Origin: Maribellus luteus
GTDB taxonomy: Bacteria; Bacteroidota; Bacteroidia; Bacteroidales; Prolixibacteraceae
Direction: 5' to 3'
DNA: 64,000 nt
NCBI RefSeq assembly: GCF_003576475.1
Contig: NZ_QWGR01000012.1
Span: 62,001 to 126,000, forward strand
Position 1 is the stretch's first letter, and the number at the start of each line of letters is the position of its first letter. Shown here in pieces: positions 1-9,059 of the stretch. A program made the translations under genes and the position numbers. The notes under the pieces are model-generated. The model was not told the DNA's origin, searched no databases, and worked only from the letters and a program-made list of their open reading frames with translations.

Positions 1-1
1 G

Positions 2-163
2 TTTTCACGAATGCTCGTCATGTTTTCGCTGCTCCTGTTCAAGTTTTCACAACCTTTGTTTTACTTTCCGGTAATTGCTACCTGCTTTTCACGCTTGCTG
101 GGTAAAAAATCCCCGCAGCCGGATTTGTTTCCGGCCGTGAGGTTTTTGTTTTCGTGGCATTAA
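2..163 (+). CDS. possible C-terminal end of a gene cut by the window edge
   Basis: An open frame enters from the left edge and stops at the TAA at 161-163. It gives 53 hydrophobic and aromatic residues that would suit the tail of a membrane protein. There is no upstream sequence to test it and I do not recognise a family. The opposite strand also has a short open stretch over 160-250, so coding direction is uncertain. Treat this as a weak partial call only. Confidence 0.25.
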   Translation, partial: FSRMLVMFSLLLFKFSQPLFYFPVIATCFSRLLGKKSPQPDLFPAVRFLFSWH

Positions 164-229
164 TCCACAATTGTTCGGGCCCATTCGTATTCGCTGTAAA
201 ATTCGGTGATGCACCGCTGCTGTATTTTA

Positions 230-775
230 CTCGAAGCTTGTAGTTCAGAGTTCAGAGTTCAGGGTTCAGTGTTGCCGTATTGCTGTGATGCTGTATCTTG
301 CTCGAAGCTAGTAGTTCAGAGTTCAATGTTCAGTGTTCAGAGTTGAGCTCTTCGCCCTTCGCTCCATGCTCCATGCCCTTTGCAATTTAACAGTTTTGCA
401 GTTTTACAATTTAGCACAGCTCGCAACTCTACCATTTTGTCCCCATTCAGGGGGACGAGGAATTCCGAAGGCTTTGACGACGGAATGACGGAGGGGGTGC
501 TGCAGTCGCAGTTTACAGTCGCAGTATTCAGTTAAAGGATAGTACGTGGGAAAAACTCGAAGCTCGAAGCTTGCAGCTCACAGCTCGCAGCTCGTTTTGC
601 AATTTAACCGTTTCTCAATTTAGCAATAGCCTGAAGTTCTGTGTTGCTGCGTTGCTGTGTTGCAGTTTTGTACTCGTAGCTCGTGGCTCGTGGCTTGCAG
701 CTTATTCTTGCATTCAATCCTTCCATCCTTCAGTCCTTCAACTGATCACTCCCTCTGCCTTGCAAAGATGCCTAT
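230..775. repeat. mosaic of degenerate 7-nt and 8-nt tandem repeats, left block
   Basis: The stretch is built from short phased tracts. Heptamers of the type GCTCGAA and AGTTCAG run over about 234-350 and 550-600. Octamers of the type CAATTTNN, GTTGCTGT and TTCAATCC run over about 385-430, 600-665 and 713-745. Positions 436-510 carry one copy of the conserved cassette A. Open frames here simply follow the repeats and are not credible genes. The rest of 164-930 holds no gene that I can support. Confidence 0.8.
436..510. repeat. conserved repeat cassette A, copy 1
   Basis: This 75-bp unit starts at TTTGTCCCC and contains a GTCCCC/GGGGAC hairpin. It continues through GACGAGGAATTCCGAAGG and ends at GGGGGTGCTGCAGTCGCA. 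Near-identical copies lie at 58798-58877 and 59548-59627. A second potential stem pairs ATTCC with GGAAT across the GACGAC segment. In this copy the first loop is shorter than in the other two. Confidence 0.75.
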
Positions 776-826
776 AAGTTCAACCGAAGGGGTAGGTACT
801 GACGTAAATAAAGTTTCATTAAGTTT

Positions 827-864
827 TGTTAGTAATTGTTCACCACTGTTAATGATTGCTAACA
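827..864. promoter_or_regulatory. inverted repeat, possible operator for the TonB receptor operon
   Basis: TGTTAGTAATTG on the left is matched by the reverse complement of the right arm, which ends in TTGCTAACA. The arms agree at TGTTAG, AAT and flanking positions, with a short spacer. The right arm overlaps the -33 region of the predicted promoter at 855-883, a position suited to a repressor. No regulator gene is adjacent. Confidence 0.35.
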
Positions 865-883
865 TAATAAGTCTCTATTTTTG
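855..883 (+). promoter_or_regulatory. predicted Bacteroidota-type promoter for the TonB receptor gene
   Basis: TATTTTTG at 876-883 matches the Bacteroidota -7 consensus TAnnTTTG. An ATTG at 855-858 could serve as the -33 element, with a rather short 17-nt spacer. The start codon lies 48 nt downstream of the -7 box. This is a motif match only. Confidence 0.4.
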
Positions 884-930
884 CCCCCAGTAAGTTGAAC
901 CTTGATCCATAAAACAACTCAAAAAAATCT

Positions 931-3345
931 ATGAAACAGTTTTACCTCTGTAACGCATTTGTGTTTTTTTTCTTTTTATCAAATGCGCAAAAAGTTACGA
1001 TCAGTGGTTATGTAACAGACCTCTCAACCGGAGAAGGTCTGATTAATGCCAATGTTTACGACCTTCAAAAAGAAACGGGGAATGTCAGCAATGTTTATGG
1101 CTTTTACAGTTTAACGGTGCCTGCCGGGAAAGCGCAGATTCAGTATTCATTTGTGGGATACGAAAAACAAGTGCTGGAACTGGACCTGAAAAAAGACACG
1201 GTAATAAACATAAAACTGAAATTGATGGGCGAGCTGGACGAAGTGACGGTGCGGGCCAACAAATCGAACGTGGAACGCAGCCAGATGAGCATGGTGGAAT
1301 TACCCACCGAAAAACTGGATAAGCTGCCGTTGATGTTGGGCGAACCCGATGTGCTGAAAGTGATTCAGTTATTGCCGGGGGTGCAGTCGGGAGCCGAAGG
1401 AACGAGCGGCATTTACGTGAGGGGAGGAGGACCCGATCAGAACCTCTTTTTGTTGGACGGTGTGCCGGTTTACAATGCAAGTCATTTGTTTGGTTTCTTT
1501 TCGGTTTTCAACCCGGCAGCCGTTAAAACGGTTACGTTGTACAAAGGTGGTTTCCCGGCACGTTTCGGGGGGCGGCTTTCTTCGGTGGTCGACATCCGTA
1601 TGAAAGAAGGAAACGACCAGGAGTTTAAAGGTGAATTTTCCATCGGACTGATTTCTTCGCGCTTTTCCATCGAAGGACCGATCAAGAAAGACAAAACATC
1701 GTTTATTTTCTCCGGAAGAAGAACGTATGCCGATGTGTTGGCTCAACCTTTTATTGTTATGGCCAATAACAGAGATAATGATGTAAAGACAAGCGCCGGA
1801 TATTATTTCTATGATTTGAATGCAAAAATCAACCATAAGTTTTCAGACAAAAGCAGGTTGTTTCTTTCTACCTATGCGGGGCGCGACAAAGCATACGGGC
1901 GCGACAAAGAGCATTACAATCGTGATTATGGAGTGCGTTACACCGATAGCAATAACATGGGGATCGAATGGGGAAATATTACCTCGGCGCTTCGGTGGAA
2001 CTATGTGTACAACCCCAAGTTGTTTAGCAATGTTACGCTTACCTACAGCGATTACAAGTTTGATGTAAGTGAAGAATACAAACGAACCAATAACAAAGAC
2101 AATACTTACGACGAAGATTATTTTCGCTACTATTCGGGCATAAACGATTTAACGGCCAAAGTCGATTTCGATTATTACCCGGGAGGCGGGCACTCCATTA
2201 AATTTGGGGCCTCCAATATCTGGCATAAATTTAAACCCGGGGTGAATCACGAACGCACAGTGGGAGATTATTCGGAAACTCCTTCTGAAAAAAATGATAC
2301 GATTTATGGGAACAAGAATGTTTCTGCAGTAGAATTCAGCGCCTTTGTTGAAGATAATTACGACATTACTTCCAGGTTACGGGCCAATCTAGGGGTACAT
2401 TTTTCGTTGTTTAATGTTCAAAATACAACCTATACCTCGCTGGAGCCGCGTTTGTCGTTGAGGTATCTTCTCTCGGATAACCTTTCGTTAAAAGCGTCCT
2501 ATACAAAAATGAGTCAGTACATTCATTTACTGAGCTCTTCCACCATTAGTTTGCCAACCGATTTGTGGCTTCCGGTAACCAAAGATGTGAAGCCGCAAAA
2601 ATCGCATCAGATAGCTTTGGGGGCTGCCTTAAAAACAGGCAAGGGTTATGACCTGACAATTGAGGGATTCTATAAAACAATGGATAACCTGATTGAATAC
2701 AAAGAAGGCGCTTCGTTCACCGGCGTTAGCAAAGACTGGGAATCGAAAATTGAAATGGGGAAGGGATGGTCGTATGGGGCCGAAGTAATGCTTGAAAAGA
2801 AAACCGGCAAAACTACGGGCTGGCTTGGCTACACACTTTCGTGGGCCGACCGCAAATTTGATAACCTGAATTTTGGAAAGAAATTCCCGGCAAAATACGA
2901 TCGCCGGCACGACGTTAGTTTAGTATTGACCCACGAATTTTCGAAGAAATTCGACATCGGAATGGTGTGGGTTTACGGTACCGGGAATGCAGCAACAATT
3001 GGTAAGCAACGTTACGAAGCAATGCTGCCGGCACGGGGCGGGTATGGGTACAGTGATTACGATATTGTTTATTACGGTGAACGGAATAGTTACCGGATGC
3101 CTTCTTACCACCGGATGGATTTGAGCATGAATTTTCATAAACAAAAGAAACACGGTATTCGAACCTGGTCGGTTTCTCTGTACAATGCCTACAGCCGGCA
3201 AAACCCATTCTACCTGTATTGGGGCAGCGAAAGCGTAGGGGCCTACGACCAGAACGGGAAATATTACCAAACTTCCAAACCCGCCTTAAAACAGGTGAGC
3301 CTTTTTCCCGTGATTCCTTCCATTAGTTACACGTATAAATTCTAA
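931..3345 (+). CDS. TonB-dependent receptor with N-terminal carboxypeptidase-regulatory-like domain
   Basis: This is an 804-residue outer-membrane receptor, probably importing a ligand in a TonB-powered manner. Residues 1-19 form a signal peptide ending SNAQ. Residues about 22-105 are a CarboxypepD_reg-like beta-sandwich, as in SusC-type receptors. A plug domain follows at about 115-225, including YVRGGGPDQNLFLLDGVPV. The rest is a barrel that ends in an aromatic residue (YTYKF). It is shorter than SusC proteins (about 1000 residues), and its partner is a DUF4249 lipoprotein rather than SusD, which points to a non-glycan ligand. The next gene starts 4 nt after the stop. The substrate cannot be read from the sequence. 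Confidence 0.9.
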   Translation: MKQFYLCNAFVFFFFLSNAQKVTISGYVTDLSTGEGLINANVYDLQKETGNVSNVYGFYSLTVPAGKAQIQYSFVGYEKQVLELDLKKDTVINIKLKLMGELDEVTVRANKSNVERSQMSMVELPTEKLDKLPLMLGEPDVLKVIQLLPGVQSGAEGTSGIYVRGGGPDQNLFLLDGVPVYNASHLFGFFSVFNPAAVKTVTLYKGGFPARFGGRLSSVVDIRMKEGNDQEFKGEFSIGLISSRFSIEGPIKKDKTSFIFSGRRTYADVLAQPFIVMANNRDNDVKTSAGYYFYDLNAKINHKFSDKSRLFLSTYAGRDKAYGRDKEHYNRDYGVRYTDSNNMGIEWGNITSALRWNYVYNPKLFSNVTLTYSDYKFDVSEEYKRTNNKDNTYDEDYFRYYSGINDLTAKVDFDYYPGGGHSIKFGASNIWHKFKPGVNHERTVGDYSETPSEKNDTIYGNKNVSAVEFSAFVEDNYDITSRLRANLGVHFSLFNVQNTTYTSLEPRLSLRYLLSDNLSLKASYTKMSQYIHLLSSSTISLPTDLWLPVTKDVKPQKSHQIALGAALKTGKGYDLTIEGFYKTMDNLIEYKEGASFTGVSKDWESKIEMGKGWSYGAEVMLEKKTGKTTGWLGYTLSWADRKFDNLNFGKKFPAKYDRRHDVSLVLTHEFSKKFDIGMVWVYGTGNAATIGKQRYEAMLPARGGYGYSDYDIVYYGERNSYRMPSYHRMDLSMNFHKQKKHGIRTWSVSLYNAYSRQNPFYLYWGSESVGAYDQNGKYYQTSKPALKQVSLFPVIPSISYTYKF

Positions 3346-3349
3346 ACCC

Positions 3350-4432
3350 ATGCAAAAACATATTTTACTATTTACAGTACTTTGTGCAGCGTTGCTTTCT
3401 GCCTGCGAAAAAACCATTGATTTTAAGGGTGATGGTACTGCTCCAATGATTGTTGTTAACGGGCTGGTAGTTCCCGGAAAACCTGTAGAGGTAAGCGTAA
3501 CCAAAAGCCAGAGCTTTTTAGCGGATGCCTATCTTTTTGAAGTTTTAACCGATGCCAAAGTTGATTTGTATGTTGACGGAGAGTTTGCCGAAACACTGGA
3601 CCTTGTGGAAGTTGAAAGCTCTGAAATTATCAGTCATTATTATCCTGATTATAGTGAATGGGCCTTTCGGGGGCAAACTATTGCCGAAAACGGGAAAACG
3701 TACCGTTTGGAGGTTGCCCGTGAAGGATTGCAATCCGTTAGTTGCGAAACTACTGTACCGGATGAAGTAGAGTTGCTAGCGGTTGATACAGCGACAGAAT
3801 TAATCCCCGTAAATCATGGAACGCAGGAATTATGGGCGATAAAAATCAAATTTAACGATAACGCAGAGAACGAGAATTTTTACCGGGTACAGGTTGATCA
3901 GATTACCGGTGTGAACAAAAACCATTATCTGGGAGAAAAGGAAAATTCGGATACCATAATATTGGGAGAACAACTTGCATTGTATCTCGATTTGGTTGAT
4001 CCGGTTTTTGGCAGTACTGATGAAGCGAATGAAATAGTTACCGGAACGCCCGACAATGAATATGCACTTTTTGACGATACGCAAATTGGCGGAAGAGAAT
4101 ATACCGTAAAAGTGGGGTTACCTCATAATTATAATCCTTATCGTCCATATCCTTTAGATGAAGACAACGGTAACTTTCTTGAACGAAAAATCGTTTTCTA
4201 CGCCTTAAGCCCCGAATATTATGAATACCTAAAATCGGCTACCAATCATTTTTATTACGCTGATGATTATTTTTCTGAACCGGTGCCTGTTTACTCGAAT
4301 GTTCGTGGAGGAATGGGGGTATTTGCAGCACTAGACTCGGTAAGTTGTTCCTTTATATCCGGAACTTACCCAATGGAAGGAAAGGTTTATGTAAAAGACT
4401 ACAGGTACGGCGGTTATGGTTACGGATATTAA
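3350..4432 (+). CDS. DUF4249 family lipoprotein
   Basis: A 360-residue protein with a lipoprotein signal peptide (LLSACEKTIDF, lipobox cysteine near residue 19). After it comes an Ig-like N-terminal part (VVNGLVVPGKPVEVSVTKSQ) and a longer beta-rich region, the architecture of DUF4249. DUF4249 proteins typically sit directly downstream of TonB-dependent receptors in Bacteroidota. The 4-nt gap here indicates one transcription unit. A surface or periplasmic accessory role for the receptor is inferred. The C-terminus is tyrosine/glycine-rich (YRYGGYGYGY). Confidence 0.8.
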   Translation: MQKHILLFTVLCAALLSACEKTIDFKGDGTAPMIVVNGLVVPGKPVEVSVTKSQSFLADAYLFEVLTDAKVDLYVDGEFAETLDLVEVESSEIISHYYPDYSEWAFRGQTIAENGKTYRLEVAREGLQSVSCETTVPDEVELLAVDTATELIPVNHGTQELWAIKIKFNDNAENENFYRVQVDQITGVNKNHYLGEKENSDTIILGEQLALYLDLVDPVFGSTDEANEIVTGTPDNEYALFDDTQIGGREYTVKVGLPHNYNPYRPYPLDEDNGNFLERKIVFYALSPEYYEYLKSATNHFYYADDYFSEPVPVYSNVRGGMGVFAALDSVSCSFISGTYPMEGKVYVKDYRYGGYGYGY

Positions 4433-4450
4433 GGACTCGTGATAAATTGA

Positions 4451-5428
4451 CTACTTCCCAAAAACATAGATGAGTGATAGCTGTTGCTGGTTGTCGAAGG
4501 TATCCCAGTCGGCCACATGCATGGAAATATTGAAGGTGCCGCGAACGTTTTTGTAATTGATAAAATACCAGATCAGGTCGGTACGCCAGTAGTTTTCTGC
4601 CCGGTAATAGCTGTCGCCCATCGCAAATTTATGACCTCCGCCCGCATTCAAAACCGATTTTACGCCAAAATTCCGGTAGCGTCCCTTAGCTTCGGCAAAA
4701 AAGCTGGTACTTGTGTCGTAGCCATCGGTAACACCGCGCTCGCGGTAGGTCGAATTTAATACACCGGCTTTAATATAGCCTGTAACGGTGGCTGTTTCTG
4801 CTGTTCGCAGTCCTGCCTGAACCGCAAAGCCCAGGTAGTCTTTAATGTGCAGGGGCGGGGTGTTGTGCAGGGTGTGCGCATTGTGAAACATCAGCATGTA
4901 ATTCTGTAAAAACAGGTTTTTATGAAAGATTTCGCCCGAAAAGCCCGCCATAAATTGCTCGCGTTGGGTTTCGGTTTGACGACCCACCCAATCTACAAAG
5001 CCGTTTTGGTGCCCCCAATCCCACTTTACGTTTCCAAACAGGCCTTCCACGTTGGGGCGGTAATACAAAAGCGTGTCGCTCAACATGGCCAGCGGAAAGT
5101 CAATTTTATCACGGCGGGGAAAAGCTCCAAACACAAATTCTGTCCGGTCGTCGAGGTATTGGTAGTACAGGGTAAGTTTGGGTTTTTGCGCATCTATTTC
5201 GCTCCCAAATTCAAACAAGTGGCTTAACCCGCCGCGCAAACGGTGATTGTCCATCGAAACACCCAGTTCGAAGGCCCCCCTCGTTCCGATAATGGTTTGC
5301 GGGTTGGCATAAGGCTGCGTGAATTCGCGGTTGTCGCCAATTCCTTCAAAAAGAACCTGGTATTCAAAATCCTGGGCTTTTACAATTACGGCAAAAAGGA
5401 GCAAAATCAATGTTAGTGTCTTCTTCAT
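4451..5428 (-). CDS. outer-membrane beta-barrel-like protein of unknown function
   Basis: Translation from the ATG at 5428 gives 325 residues with a clean signal peptide (MKKTLTLILLLFAVIVKAQ). An upstream in-frame start would put charged residues in front of that signal and is not preferred. The mature part is rich in alternating aromatic and polar strands and ends in FGK after LSLIYV, which suits a barrel. I recognise no named family. It converges on the DUF4249 gene with only 18 nt between the stops. Confidence 0.65.
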   Translation of the reverse strand: MKKTLTLILLLFAVIVKAQDFEYQVLFEGIGDNREFTQPYANPQTIIGTRGAFELGVSMDNHRLRGGLSHLFEFGSEIDAQKPKLTLYYQYLDDRTEFVFGAFPRRDKIDFPLAMLSDTLLYYRPNVEGLFGNVKWDWGHQNGFVDWVGRQTETQREQFMAGFSGEIFHKNLFLQNYMLMFHNAHTLHNTPPLHIKDYLGFAVQAGLRTAETATVTGYIKAGVLNSTYRERGVTDGYDTSTSFFAEAKGRYRNFGVKSVLNAGGGHKFAMGDSYYRAENYWRTDLIWYFINYKNVRGTFNISMHVADWDTFDNQQQLSLIYVFGK

Positions 5429-5611
5429 ACGATTGGTATTTCGTCTCAAAAATAGCAAATAGTTCAGAGGGATGTGGCCGGATATCGTTTTTACCTATGT
5501 TTTTTGATAAGCAAAATCACTACTGTCGGGTTAAATCAGTGAGACTCTGATTTCAGGAGTGATAGTGAACTGAAATTATGAAGTCGAACTGATCTCGTTA
5601 TTCCTGAATGT

Positions 5612-5766
5612 TCCGCCCCGAAGGGGCTTATTTTTTCTCATCCAGAGAATTTTCTATAGATATTATCGCAACGCTGTTGCTCAAAAAAAAAAGCTGCGGA
5701 GCAGCATAATATTTATAGGCAGAGGGATATGAAAAACCGATAAGCTGCAGCGCAGCGAAATAAATT
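5612..5766. repeat. dispersed palindromic element with several hairpins
   Basis: The 484-bp gap between two minus-strand genes contains no gene but carries this palindromic block. It has GCCCC-GAA-GGGGC at 5615-5627. Longer imperfect arms CTATAGATATTATC (5654-5667) and CATAATATTTATAG (5705-5718) enclose a GCTGC-GGA-GCAGC hairpin. Similar TATAGATATT palindromes are common between genes in Bacteroidota. No U-tract fits the direction of either neighbour, so I do not call it a terminator. Confidence 0.55.
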
Positions 5767-5912
5767 TAATTGTCGGATAGTTAGTTTTTCACCAGCAGCA
5801 ATGAACCAGAATATTGAGCAGATAGTGCTATTTCGGACGAGCGCAAGTGGCTGCAACTTGCCGCAATTAATCATCTGCAATTTATCCGTTTTTCAATCTG
5901 ACCATTTGGCTC

Positions 5913-6722
5913 TTAGTCACACAAAATATAATTGTCCCTTCGCGGGTTGATCACCATTACCGGTAATTTGCCGGCCTGTTTTATGATCTTTTTTTCAGGA
6001 AGGCCGATCAAATAGTCAAGCGGTGTAATGCTCGAACTCCCAAGCATTACAAACAGGTTACAGTCGGATACAAGGGCCATTTCGAGCGCTTCAAATACAT
6101 TGCGTAAACTGGATCTGCCGCCTTTGTAAATTTTATGCACAATGCCAAATTCGCGGTAAAGTTTGGTGCTCAGCTTTACATTCCGGGCTACATTTGTTTT
6201 GCCTTCTTTTGACGAATCGTTGGCGGCAACCGCAACAATCTGGGCCTGGTTAAAACGTCCGAAATACGAACACCAAAGCGAGTTGTCGCTGTTTTCTTTG
6301 CGCAGGTCAAGGGTTTGAACAATCCTGTTATAATCTTCAATCGTAGATTCAGGGTGAATAAACAACCACGGGATGGAGCTTTCGGTCACCGAACCCGAAT
6401 GTTTCCGGAACTTTTCCGAATTGGCTACAATGATAATGCCTTCGTGGTTTTCAGCCAGCACATCGGGTAGTCGGGATGTATTTTCAGAAAGGAGCAGCGT
6501 TGAAACTTTCATACCCGGGAGTTCCTGTTTTACCACCCGCGCATAATCACTTATTTTTTCGCGGTGTGCAGCCTGGTGGTTGCTTCTTTTCGGAGCGTTA
6601 AATGTGAGGCACAACTCCTTCTTAAAAATATAGGCAATTTTAAGGCTGTGCCGGATCAGTGCCTGATCGTTGGCATTTAACTCCAGCAAAGCGATAATTT
6701 TCTGTTCCTTGTGTTCCGGCAT
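5913..6722 (-). CDS. universal stress protein family protein
   Basis: A 269-residue protein of two Usp-like halves, a tandem arrangement common in Bacteroidota. The first half has the opening strand and helix (KIIALLELNANDQALIRHSLKIAYIF). The second half has strand-rich segments such as AQIVAVAANDSSKEG, and SDCNLFVMLGSSSITPLDY near residue 225. A full ATP-binding G-2x-G-9x-G-S/T motif is not obvious. UspA proteins act in stress survival; no specific role can be assigned here. It is divergent from the acyl-CoA synthetase gene across about 160 nt. Confidence 0.65.
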   Translation of the reverse strand: MPEHKEQKIIALLELNANDQALIRHSLKIAYIFKKELCLTFNAPKRSNHQAAHREKISDYARVVKQELPGMKVSTLLLSENTSRLPDVLAENHEGIIIVANSEKFRKHSGSVTESSIPWLFIHPESTIEDYNRIVQTLDLRKENSDNSLWCSYFGRFNQAQIVAVAANDSSKEGKTNVARNVKLSTKLYREFGIVHKIYKGGRSSLRNVFEALEMALVSDCNLFVMLGSSSITPLDYLIGLPEKKIIKQAGKLPVMVINPRRDNYILCD

Positions 6723-6881
6723 GCGGTTTTTGTTTCAAATGTAAAAATTTCGTGGTGCAGAAGCGGTAGATGTTGAAAAAAATCAGGAACCATTCAAGGG
6801 CTTTTACCTACTTTTATCGAATAAATCTGTAACTCGAATTCCTTTGAGCGAAGGGAAACGGTCAAAATTAAAACATTGAAA

Positions 6882-8939
6882 ATGATTCATGAGAAACTGT
6901 TGAGACCCCGAAGTATTGTTGTGGTGGGAGCTTCAAACAATGTAACCAAACCGGGCGGTAAGGTCATAAAAAACCTGCTTGATCATCAATACAAAGGCGA
7001 CCTGTTTGCCGTTAATCCCAAAGAAAACAGTATTCAGGGGATTCCTTCGTTTACAGATGTATCCGACTTGCCGGATATCGACCTGGCTATTTTGGCCATT
7101 CCTGCGCGGTTCTGCCTCGATGCCGTTACTGAACTTGCCGAAGAACACGATACCAAAGCCTTCATCATTATTTCTGCCGGTTTTGGTGAACAGGACGCCA
7201 AAGGCAAAGAGCTGGAAAAGCAGATTGTGGAGGTGGTGAATAAAAACGGGGCGTGTTTGATTGGCCCTAACTGTATTGGGGTGATGACGCCTTATCATGC
7301 GAGTGTATTTACCACGCCGGTTCCTCCGCTAACGCCCGAGGGCTGCGATTTTATTTCGGGTTCGGGAGCCACGGCGGTTTTTATTATCGAATCCGGTATT
7401 CCGAAAGGCCTTCGTTTTGCCAATATTTTCTCGGTGGGAAACAGTGCCCAAACCGGTGTGGAAGATGTGCTGGCTTATCTCGATGAAAATTACGAGGAAG
7501 GCGTAAGTTCGAAAGTGAAATTATTGTATGTCGAAAATATCAATGATCCCGATAAATTGTTGTTTCACGCCTCGTCGCTGATCAACAAAGGCTGCAAAAT
7601 AGCGGCCATAAAAGCCGGTAGTTCCGATGCCGGAAGCCGGGCTGCTTCGTCGCACACGGGTGCACTGACCAGCTCCGATGCCGCTGTGGACGCGCTTTTC
7701 CGAAAAGCCGGGATTGTAAGGTGTTATGGCCGCGAGGAACTAACCACCGTGGCCAGTGTTTTTATGTGCAAACCGCTGACCGGCAGAAAACTGGCGATTG
7801 TTACACATGCCGGCGGACCGGGCGTAATGCTGACTGATGCGCTGGAGGACGGAGGTTTGAAAATTCCGGCCATTGAAGATTCGCCCACCAAAGACGCTTT
7901 GTTGCAGAAGCTTTTCCCGGGCTCTTCGGTCGAGAACCCCATCGACTTTCTGGCAACCGGAACCGCCGAACAGCTGGGCGAAATCATCGACGCCTGCGAA
8001 AATGACTTTGATGTGGACGGGATGGCCGTTATTTTTGGTAGCCCGGGTTTGTTTCCGATAGGTGATGTGTACGATTTGCTGTCTGAAAAAATGAAGGTTT
8101 GCCAAAAGCCGATCTATCCGATTTTGCCTTCCATCATTAATGTGAAAGAAGACGTGGCGCATTTTATTGCACGCGGTAACGTGAATTTTCCCGATGAAGT
8201 TTTGCTGGGGCGGGCACTCACCAAAGTGATGCACACTTCTCCTCCGGCTTTAGTTTCTGCTACAAATCCTTATGTTGATCCGGCCAAAGTCAGGGAAATA
8301 ATTGCGCAAACACACAACGGCTACCAGGCGCCCGAAGTGATTCATAATTTGTTCGACCTGGCCGGAATTCCGCGCGTGAAAGAACTGGTGGCCACCAACG
8401 AAACCGAAGCAGTGCTGGCGGCCATGAATATTGGTTTCCCGGTGGTAATGAAAGTGGTTGGACCGGTGCATAAAACCGAAGTTGGAGGAGTGGTTTTAAA
8501 CATCCGGAATGTGGGCGATGTGCGAAAAGAGTTTCATCATCTGGCCGGAATAGAGGGCGCAGAAGGAGTGTTGATTGCACAAATGGCATCGGGAATGGAA
8601 CTTTTCCTGGGGGCTACTTACGAAGATACATTCGGGCACGTGATTCTTTGCGGTATGGGCGGAATTTATGTGGAAGTAATGAAAGATGTTGCTTCGGGGC
8701 TGGCGCCCTTAACACTTTCCGAAGCGCATTCGATGATCCGGAGTCTGAAGTCGTACAAATTGCTGAAAGGCTATCGGAAACAGCCGGGAATTGACATCGA
8801 CCGTTATGCCGAAATTATTGTCCGCTTGTCGTGGTTGCTTCGGTATGCCACCGAAATCAAGGAAATCGACATCAATCCCTTACTCGGAAATGCCAGTGAG
8901 ATTCTGGCGGTGGATGCACGTATTCGTGTTGAGAAATAA
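6882..8939 (+). CDS. ADP-forming acetate/acyl-CoA ligase, fused alpha-beta type
   Basis: This 685-residue enzyme would catalyse acyl-CoA + ADP + Pi = acid + CoA + ATP, a substrate-level phosphorylation step. It has an N-terminal CoA-binding Rossmann domain (SIVVVGASNNVTKPGGKV), succinyl-CoA-ligase-like domains and a C-terminal ATP-grasp domain. His258 in SHTGAL corresponds to the phosphorylated histidine of the alpha subunit. His530 in HKTEVGGV fits the second conserved histidine of the ATP-grasp part. The ATG at 6882 is preferred over the in-frame TTG two codons upstream. Acetyl-CoA is the likeliest substrate, but branched or aryl acyl-CoAs are possible. Confidence 0.85.
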   Translation: MIHEKLLRPRSIVVVGASNNVTKPGGKVIKNLLDHQYKGDLFAVNPKENSIQGIPSFTDVSDLPDIDLAILAIPARFCLDAVTELAEEHDTKAFIIISAGFGEQDAKGKELEKQIVEVVNKNGACLIGPNCIGVMTPYHASVFTTPVPPLTPEGCDFISGSGATAVFIIESGIPKGLRFANIFSVGNSAQTGVEDVLAYLDENYEEGVSSKVKLLYVENINDPDKLLFHASSLINKGCKIAAIKAGSSDAGSRAASSHTGALTSSDAAVDALFRKAGIVRCYGREELTTVASVFMCKPLTGRKLAIVTHAGGPGVMLTDALEDGGLKIPAIEDSPTKDALLQKLFPGSSVENPIDFLATGTAEQLGEIIDACENDFDVDGMAVIFGSPGLFPIGDVYDLLSEKMKVCQKPIYPILPSIINVKEDVAHFIARGNVNFPDEVLLGRALTKVMHTSPPALVSATNPYVDPAKVREIIAQTHNGYQAPEVIHNLFDLAGIPRVKELVATNETEAVLAAMNIGFPVVMKVVGPVHKTEVGGVVLNIRNVGDVRKEFHHLAGIEGAEGVLIAQMASGMELFLGATYEDTFGHVILCGMGGIYVEVMKDVASGLAPLTLSEAHSMIRSLKSYKLLKGYRKQPGIDIDRYAEIIVRLSWLLRYATEIKEIDINPLLGNASEILAVDARIRVEK

Positions 8940-8965
8940 GAAGAAAAGCTATTTCAATAGAACTG

Positions 8966-9030
8966 TCAAAGTTCTCGCAAAGCAACAAAGTAGCACAAAG
9001 ACCGCAAATTTAGACTTTGCGGTCTTTGTG
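8966..9030. repeat. CGCAAAG-type palindrome with a perfect 15-bp stem
   Basis: CACAAAGACCGCAAA (8994-9008) pairs perfectly with TTTGCGGTCTTTGTG (9016-9030) around a 7-nt loop. The left flank GTTCTCGCAAAGCAACAAAG resembles the arms of the palindrome at 42797-42863. It lies between the convergent acyl-CoA ligase and exonuclease III genes and could act as a factor-independent stop in either direction, but neither side has a strong U-tract. Confidence 0.65.
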
Positions 9031-9059
9031 TGAATTTCTTATTGATGAATTCCGGATTT

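Noticed and set aside
571-893. Two overlapping plus-strand frames of 68 and 78 codons, the first with a hydrophobic start
   Set aside because: They read directly through heptamer and octamer tracts; the apparent hydrophobic segment comes from repeated GTTGCTGT words, and no ribosome site or homology is visible.
5615-5639. GCCCC-GAA-GGGGC hairpin with T-rich tail as a terminator
   Set aside because: The T-tract is on the plus strand, but both flanking genes are on the minus strand; it is treated as part of the palindromic element.
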